This document shows, piece after piece, positions 12,136-12,335 of a DNA stretch of 12,335 nt. The DNA lies in contig DATLEI010000042.1 of the NCBI GenBank assembly GCA_035525375.1, forward strand, positions 1 to 12,335, given 5' to 3'. Position 1 is the first letter of the stretch. Each line of letters starts with the position of its first letter. The position numbers and the translations under genes were made by a program. Source of the DNA: JALZBN01 sp035525375. GTDB taxonomy: Bacteria > Actinomycetota > Acidimicrobiia > Acidimicrobiales > AC-14. The notes beneath the pieces are model-generated. The model saw nothing but the letters and a program-made list of their open reading frames with translations, did no database searches and was not told the DNA's origin.

Positions 12136-12335
12136 CCGGTTTCGACGTTGGGACCGCTGGCTCGTCGTGCGACCCGAGTTGCTCAGACTCGTTAAACGGG
12201 GCACAAAAACAGGTGCCGATAACACGGAACCTGCCTTCGCAATGGCAGCCTAAAAACTCCTGAGCAAGGCAAATCGCGACCCGAGAGGGCACGCCGAGGA
12301 CGACCCTTTGCCTTGGGAACAGAATGAGGGTTGAC
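12128..12335 (+). ncRNA. ssrA: tmRNA (ssrA), 5' part
   Basis: The 5' end GGGGCTGACCGGTTTCGAC matches the conserved start of bacterial tmRNA, whose first bases form the tRNA-like acceptor stem with the 3' end, here beyond the window. A reading frame follows the A-rich stretch at 12204-12209: resume codon GCC (12215-12217) to stop TAA (12251-12253), encoding ADNTEPAFAMAA. The final Ala-Ala and hydrophobic end fit the ClpXP/ClpAP degradation tag. It works with SmpB, encoded just upstream, to free stalled ribosomes and tag the unfinished proteins. The resume codon is assigned by resemblance to other tmRNAs and could be off by a codon. Confidence 0.95.

Overview
The window is a GC-rich stretch of an actinobacterial chromosome. 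The strongest pointers are the right-hand gene order mec-cysO-cysM-murI-rph-rdgB, which matches the Mycobacterium tuberculosis Rv1334-Rv1341 neighbourhood (without its rhomboid and Rv1339 genes), GTG/TTG starts, GTGA stop/start overlaps, and several starts lying 6-9 nt after a TANNNT -10 box, as in leaderless actinobacterial transcripts. The divergence from mycobacterial proteins suggests a deep-branching actinobacterium, perhaps of the Acidimicrobiia type. That placement is an inference.

Left part (1-1650): the 5' part of a minus-strand coiled-coil gene built of 21-bp repeats, apparently frameshifted by an extra 5-bp unit; a divergent MazE/MazF-type toxin-antitoxin pair; and a convergent orphan LuxR/NarL-type response regulator with an atypical receiver domain.

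Centre-left (1790-6177): tRNA-Leu(UAG), then a tight plus-strand operon. It encodes a siroheme/4Fe-4S sulfite (or nitrite) reductase with a complete cysteine set in both halves, a 4Fe-4S APS/PAPS reductase (CysH), and an ABC-2 type ATPase and permease joined by 4-bp overlaps. The first two genes carry reduction of activated sulfate to sulfide. The exporter cargo is unknown.

Centre (6178-7276): a scar with a 59-bp near-perfect palindrome that cuts off a GNAT acetyltransferase after about 33 codons, followed by an intact lipoprotein lytic transglycosylase.

Right part (7264-11621, minus strand): an operon mec-cysO-cysM-murI-rph-rdgB. Mec, CysO and CysM form the sulfur-carrier route to cysteine, so sulfide made by the left operon could feed the right one. 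MurI makes D-glutamate, Rph trims RNA 3' ends, and RdgB cleans up non-canonical dNTPs; here RdgB is fused in frame to a C-terminal GNAT domain. The operon diverges from smpB over a palindromic sequence that supplies a -10 box in both directions. smpB runs into ssrA (tmRNA), whose 5' end overlaps the last codons of smpB and which leaves the window at its right edge.
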